From assembly GCA_023442215.1 (NCBI GenBank), contig JAEZMP010000407.1:1-9557 (forward strand): a stretch of 9,557 bases of DNA, in the 5' to 3' direction. Shown one piece after another: positions 6,755 through 9,557 of this stretch. How positions within the stretch are numbered: the first letter of the stretch is position 1; every line of letters starts with the position of its first letter. The notes below the pieces were generated by a model. The model saw only the letters and a program-made list of their open reading frames with translations. It made no database searches and was not told the DNA's origin. Both the position numbers and the translations under genes were made by a program. This DNA is from Pseudomonadota bacterium (GTDB lineage: Bacteria > Pseudomonadota > Alphaproteobacteria > Rhizobiales > Segnochrobactraceae).

Positions 6755-8038
6755 ATGTCCGCGCTCACGTCGTTCTTCGCTCCGCTCACCCTGCTGACGC
6801 CGCAGCAGCGCAAGACGGTCGTCGCCAGCTATCTCGGCTGGATGCTCGATGCGTTCGATTTCTTCATCCTGGTGTTCGTGCTGGTCGAGATCGCGAAGGA
6901 ATTCGGCACCTCGATCGAAAGCGTGTCGATCGCGATCTTCCTCACCCTCGCGGTGCGTCCCATCGGCGCCCTGGTGTTCGGCCTCGCCGCGGACCGGATC
7001 GGCCGGCGGCCGGTGCTGATGACGAGCATCCTGCTCTATTCGGGGCTGGAATTCGCCAGCGGCTTCGCCACCAATCTCACCATGCTGATCGTGCTGCGCA
7101 CGCTCTACGGCATCGTCATGGGCGGCGAGTGGGGCGTCGGCGCCTCGCTGGCGATGGAAACGGTGCCGTCCAAGGTGCGCGGCCTCGTCTCCGGCATCCT
7201 GCAATCCGGCTATCCCGCCGGCTATCTGCTGGCCTCGCTGTTCTTCTTCCTCTTGTTCGATCACGTCGGCTGGCGCGGGCTGTTCATGCTCGGCTCCGTG
7301 CCCGCGCTCGTGGTGCTGTTCATCCGCCGCAACGTTGACGAATCGCCCGCCTTCGTGGAACGGGCGAAAGCCGGCCGCAAGCTCGCGCTCGGCGCCGTCA
7401 TCAAGGGCAACGTCAAGCTGATCGTCTGGGCCGCGCTGATGATGGCCGCGTTCAACTTCATGAGCCACGGCACGCAGGATCTCTATCCGACCTTCCTGGA
7501 GACCCAGCGCCACCTCGACACCGCGCAGGTGGGGCTGGTCGCCATCGTCTACAATTTCGGCGCGGTGGTCGGCAGCATCTTCTTCGGCGGGCTGTCCGAC
7601 CGCGCCGGGCGGCGCCGCTCCATCGCGATCGCCGCGATCCTCGCCCTGCCCGCGCTGCCGCTCTGGGCGTTCGGCGGTTCGCCAGAGTGGCTCGCCGTCG
7701 GCGGCTTCCTGGTGCAGTTCTGCGTGCAGGGCGCGTGGGGCGTGGTGCCGGTGCACCTCAACGAGCTGTCGCCGGAAATGGTGCGCGGCACCTTCCCGGG
7801 CCTCGTCTATCAGAGCGGCAACCTCATCGCCTCGTCGACCGTCACGCTGCAGGCGTTGCTGACGACGCAGCTCGGCGGCAATTACGCGCTCGCGCTCGCC
7901 CTGTTCGGCGGCGCGGCGGCGGTCGCGGTCACGGCGCTCGTGGTTCTCGGCCCGGAGGCGAAGGGCATCGGCTTCGGCGGGTCCGCCCGCGACCGGCGCG
8001 CCAACCTGCGCGTCGTCGGCGGTCGGACACGCCCGTAG
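6755..8038 (+). CDS. MFS transporter of the SHS (JEN1-like) family, probable monocarboxylate:H+ symporter
   Basis: Twelve-helix inner-membrane major facilitator of 427 residues. Family placement rests on several visible motifs: the acidic first helix GWMLDAFDFF (28-37, with Asp32 and Asp35), VRPIGALVFG before loop 2-3, motif A GLAADRIGRR (76-85), its second-half copy GGLSDRAGRR (around Asp282), and NFMSHGTQDLYPT at 234-246. That last stretch fits the N-x-x-S/T-H-x-S/T-Q-D-x-x-x-T signature of the yeast Jen1 lactate/pyruvate symporter family. Proton-coupled uptake of lactate, pyruvate or a similar carboxylate is therefore the best inference; sialate or other organic acids remain possible. The start at 6755 has GGAGG at 6743-6747, 7 nt upstream; the in-frame ATG at 6680 has no conserved sequence. 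The gene stands alone, divergent from glyQ and convergent with potI. No neighbouring enzyme hints at the substrate. Confidence 0.9.
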   Translation: MSALTSFFAPLTLLTPQQRKTVVASYLGWMLDAFDFFILVFVLVEIAKEFGTSIESVSIAIFLTLAVRPIGALVFGLAADRIGRRPVLMTSILLYSGLEFASGFATNLTMLIVLRTLYGIVMGGEWGVGASLAMETVPSKVRGLVSGILQSGYPAGYLLASLFFFLLFDHVGWRGLFMLGSVPALVVLFIRRNVDESPAFVERAKAGRKLALGAVIKGNVKLIVWAALMMAAFNFMSHGTQDLYPTFLETQRHLDTAQVGLVAIVYNFGAVVGSIFFGGLSDRAGRRRSIAIAAILALPALPLWAFGGSPEWLAVGGFLVQFCVQGAWGVVPVHLNELSPEMVRGTFPGLVYQSGNLIASSTVTLQALLTTQLGGNYALALALFGGAAAVAVTALVVLGPEAKGIGFGGSARDRRANLRVVGGRTRP

Positions 8039-8042
8039 GCCG

Positions 8043-8059
8043 CGGGCTTGTTCGGCCCG
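8043..8059. terminator. Small hairpin between convergent transporter genes
   Basis: CGGGC (8043-8047) and GCCCG (8055-8059) form a 5-bp stem with a 7-nt loop. It fills most of the 22-bp gap between the stop of the MFS gene and the stop of potI. It could act on both strands as a weak bidirectional terminator. The stem is short and has no T-run, so confidence is low. Confidence 0.25.
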
Positions 8060-8060
8060 G

Positions 8061-8885
8061 TCAGCGCCCCGCCGCCGCCATCCGCTCCGCGCGCTTGCGC
8101 TCGGTCGCCGAGCGCTTCATCTGGATCGAGGTGAAGATCACGCCGACCGTGACGATGGCGATCAGGATGGTACAGGCCGCATTGATCTCGGGCGAAACGC
8201 CGAGCCGCACCTGGCTGTAGATCTTGATCGGCAGCGTGGTGGCGCCCGGTCCCGTGGTGAAGCTCGCGATCACGAGGTCGTCGAGCGACAGCGTGAACGC
8301 CAGCACCCAGCCCGACAGCACCGCCGGCAGGATCAGCGGCAGCGTGATCGCGAAGAACGTCTTGAACGGCGTGCAGCCGAGATCGAGCGCGGCTTCTTCC
8401 AGTGTCCGGTCGAACGTCACCAGCCGCGACTGCACCACCACCGCGACGTAGCACATGGTGAAGGTGATGTGGGCGATGGTCATCGTCCAGAAGCCGCGGG
8501 CGAAGTCGAACGCCACGAACAGCAGCAGAAGCGACAGGCCGAGGATCACCTCCGGCAGCACCAGCGGCGCCGACAGCATCCCGGAAAACAGGCTGCGGCC
8601 GAAGAAGCGCCCGCCGCGCACCATCGTGATCGCGGCGAGCGTGCCGAGCACGGTGGCCGCCGAAGCGGAGATCACCGCGACGCGAATGGTCGTCCAGGCC
8701 GCGTCGAGAAGCTGCGCGTCCTGCCACAGCGCGACGTACCACCGGGTCGACCAGCCTTCCCAGATCGCGACGTTCCGGCCGGCATTGAACGAATAGATGA
8801 TCAGCAGCACGATCGGCAGATAGAGGAACGCGAAGCCGAGGGTGACGGACACGACGTTGAACCACGACGGGCTGCGGCTGTTCAT
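8061..8885 (-). CDS. potI: Polyamine-type ABC transporter permease, PotI/PotC family
   Basis: Inner-membrane permease that would pair with PotH to form the channel of a spermidine/putrescine-type importer. The 274-residue protein has about six membrane helices (roughly 12-33, 65-88, 104-127, 132-154, 187-208 and 238-258). The cytoplasmic EAA loop, TLEEAALDLGC onwards (161-188), contacts the ATPase. LSLDDLVIASF (199-209) followed by TTGPGATTLPI is typical of PotI/PotC proteins. The C-terminal tail is basic (KRSATERKRAER). The start at 8885 follows a purine-rich AGGGGGAAG on the minus strand. The ATG overlaps the stop of a preceding 25-codon ORF as ATGA, suggesting translational coupling. It is the last gene of the leftward operon. 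The true substrate cannot be read from the permease; putrescine, spermidine or another cationic small molecule is possible. Confidence 0.92.
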   Translation of the reverse strand: MNSRSPSWFNVVSVTLGFAFLYLPIVLLIIYSFNAGRNVAIWEGWSTRWYVALWQDAQLLDAAWTTIRVAVISASAATVLGTLAAITMVRGGRFFGRSLFSGMLSAPLVLPEVILGLSLLLLFVAFDFARGFWTMTIAHITFTMCYVAVVVQSRLVTFDRTLEEAALDLGCTPFKTFFAITLPLILPAVLSGWVLAFTLSLDDLVIASFTTGPGATTLPIKIYSQVRLGVSPEINAACTILIAIVTVGVIFTSIQMKRSATERKRAERMAAAGR

Positions 8886-8959
8886 CGGCGGCTTCCCCCT
8901 GCCCGCTTGGCTGCGCCGGAGCGCGGCGACGATTTGACGGTGTCTTTCCGGGCCGGCAT
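8882..8959 (-). CDS. Candidate 25-residue basic micro-ORF coupling potH to potI
   Basis: A short frame fills the whole potH-potI gap. Its ATG (8959-8957) shares one base with the potH stop (TGATG), and its TGA (8884-8882) overlaps the potI start (ATGA). GGAG at 8971-8968, inside the end of potH, lies 8 nt upstream of its ATG, which is good spacing. The product starts MPARKDTVKSSPRSG and has eight Arg/Lys residues against one Asp, with no membrane segment. Third-position GC (19 of 25 codons) looks lower than in neighbouring genes, so protein-level selection is not evident. It may encode a small protein, or serve only as a ribosome relay that couples potI translation to potH. Alternatively the gap is plain spacer and the overlaps are chance. 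I do not recognise a family. Confidence 0.4.
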   Translation of the reverse strand: MPARKDTVKSSPRSGAAKRAGGSRR

Positions 8960-9557
8960 CAGACGCGCTCCTGCAGCTTGGCCTGATGGTTCTGGAACAG
9001 CACGATCGGCACCACCAGGATCACCAGCAGCACCACCGCGACGGCGGAGGCGACCGGCCAGTCGCGGTTGTTGAAGAACTCGTTCCACATCGTGCGCCCG
9101 ATCATCAGCGTGTCGGAGCCGCCGAGCAGATCCGGGATCACGAACTCGCCCACGGCCGGAATGAACACGAGGAAACAGCCCGCCACCACGCCGGGCACCG
9201 ACAGCGGGAACGTGATCTTCCAGAACGCCTTGATCGGCGGGCAGCCGAGGTCCGCGGCCGCCTCCAGCAGGGTGCCGTCGAGCTTCTCCAGCGCCGAATA
9301 GAGCGGCAGCACCATGAACGGCAGGTAGGAATAGACGATGCCGATATAGACGGCCGTGGTGGTCGACAGGATCACCAGCGGGCTCGCCGGGTCGACGAGG
9401 CCGAGATAGATCAGCACCTTGTTGAGCAGCCCCTCGCGCGACAGGATGCCCATCCAGGCGTAGACGCGGATGAGGAAGCTCGTCCAGAACGGCAGGATCA
9501 CCATCATCATCAGCATCGGCCGCCACTCCTCCGGCGCCCGCGCCATGCCGTAGGCGA
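8959..9557 (-). CDS. potH: Polyamine-type ABC transporter permease, PotH/PotB family (5' end outside window)
   Basis: The C-terminal 198 or so residues of the partner permease to PotI; the frame is open to the right edge, and E. coli PotH is 317 residues, so roughly the first third is missing. The visible part begins AYGMARAPEEWRP, an internal segment typical of PotH proteins, so the ATG at 9546 is not the real start. Family signatures are ILPFWTSFLIRVYAWMGIL, the EAA loop LLEAAADLGCPPIKAFWKI (coded around 9270-9214) and FIPAVGEFVIPDLLGG. About four membrane helices are visible. The stop codon overlaps the ATG of a micro-ORF as TGATG, and potI starts 73 bp further on. The ATPase and binding-protein genes are expected upstream, beyond the window. 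Confidence 0.93.
   Translation of the reverse strand, partial: AYGMARAPEEWRPMLMMMVILPFWTSFLIRVYAWMGILSREGLLNKVLIYLGLVDPASPLVILSTTTAVYIGIVYSYLPFMVLPLYSALEKLDGTLLEAAADLGCPPIKAFWKITFPLSVPGVVAGCFLVFIPAVGEFVIPDLLGGSDTLMIGRTMWNEFFNNRDWPVASAVAVVLLVILVVPIVLFQNHQAKLQERV

Noticed and set aside
6541..6813. Upstream in-frame extension of glyQ
   Set aside because: It would cross the divergent promoter region and overlap the MFS start. ATG 6540 has a GAGGT site at 8 nt and gives the standard GlyQ length.
5840..7756. A 638-codon minus-strand open frame across the glyQ and MFS genes
   Set aside because: It overlaps glyQ in another frame, the glyQ/MFS spacer, and the antisense of the MFS gene. Its composition is low-complexity and charged, with no family signature.
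8041..8060. Possible strong bidirectional terminator in the 22-bp convergent gap
   Set aside because: Only a 5-bp stem without a T-run is present, so it is kept only as a low-confidence feature.

Overview
The window is GC-rich DNA (roughly two thirds G+C by eye). Protein signatures point to an alphaproteobacterium, most likely of the order Hyphomicrobiales (Rhizobiales). The evidence is a two-subunit GlyQ/GlyS glycyl-tRNA synthetase, a PurB beginning MIPRYSRPEM, an rpe-purB pair and a PotH/PotI-type permease pair. I do not assign a genus. No tRNA, rRNA, insertion sequence, CRISPR array or phage gene is visible, and the content is mostly ordinary chromosomal genes.

Layout, left to right. Positions 1-45 appear to hold the first 15 codons of a leftward gene that runs off the window. 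A 209-bp divergent spacer separates it from a rightward pair: rpe (ribulose-phosphate 3-epimerase, 255-935) and purB (adenylosuccinate lyase, 1003-2316). A strong GC hairpin lies between these two genes. purB converges on a leftward AqpZ-like aquaporin gene (2468-3211), and each of the two transcripts ends in its own GC hairpin. Further right, glyQ (5611-6540) and glyS (3437-5545) form a leftward operon. It ends in an all-GC hairpin just before the aquaporin promoter region. Divergent from glyQ is a rightward major facilitator gene (6755-8038) with the hallmark motif of the lactate/pyruvate JEN1-type (SHS) family. It converges, with a 22-bp gap, on the 3' end of a leftward polyamine-type ABC transporter operon: partial potH (8959 to the window end), then potI (8061-8885). 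The ATPase and binding-protein genes would lie beyond the right edge.

Functionally the window combines sugar-phosphate metabolism (Rpe), purine synthesis (PurB), translation (GlyQS), water flux (aquaporin) and uptake of carboxylates and polyamines. I see no single dedicated pathway. The most unusual detail is a 25-codon, highly basic micro-ORF between potH and potI. It overlaps the potH stop as TGATG and the potI start as ATGA, and has its own good ribosome-binding site. Secondary points are a Thr-to-Val change in the aquaporin selectivity filter, a 10-bp hairpin just upstream of the purB ribosome-binding site, and short inverted repeats at two gene starts.
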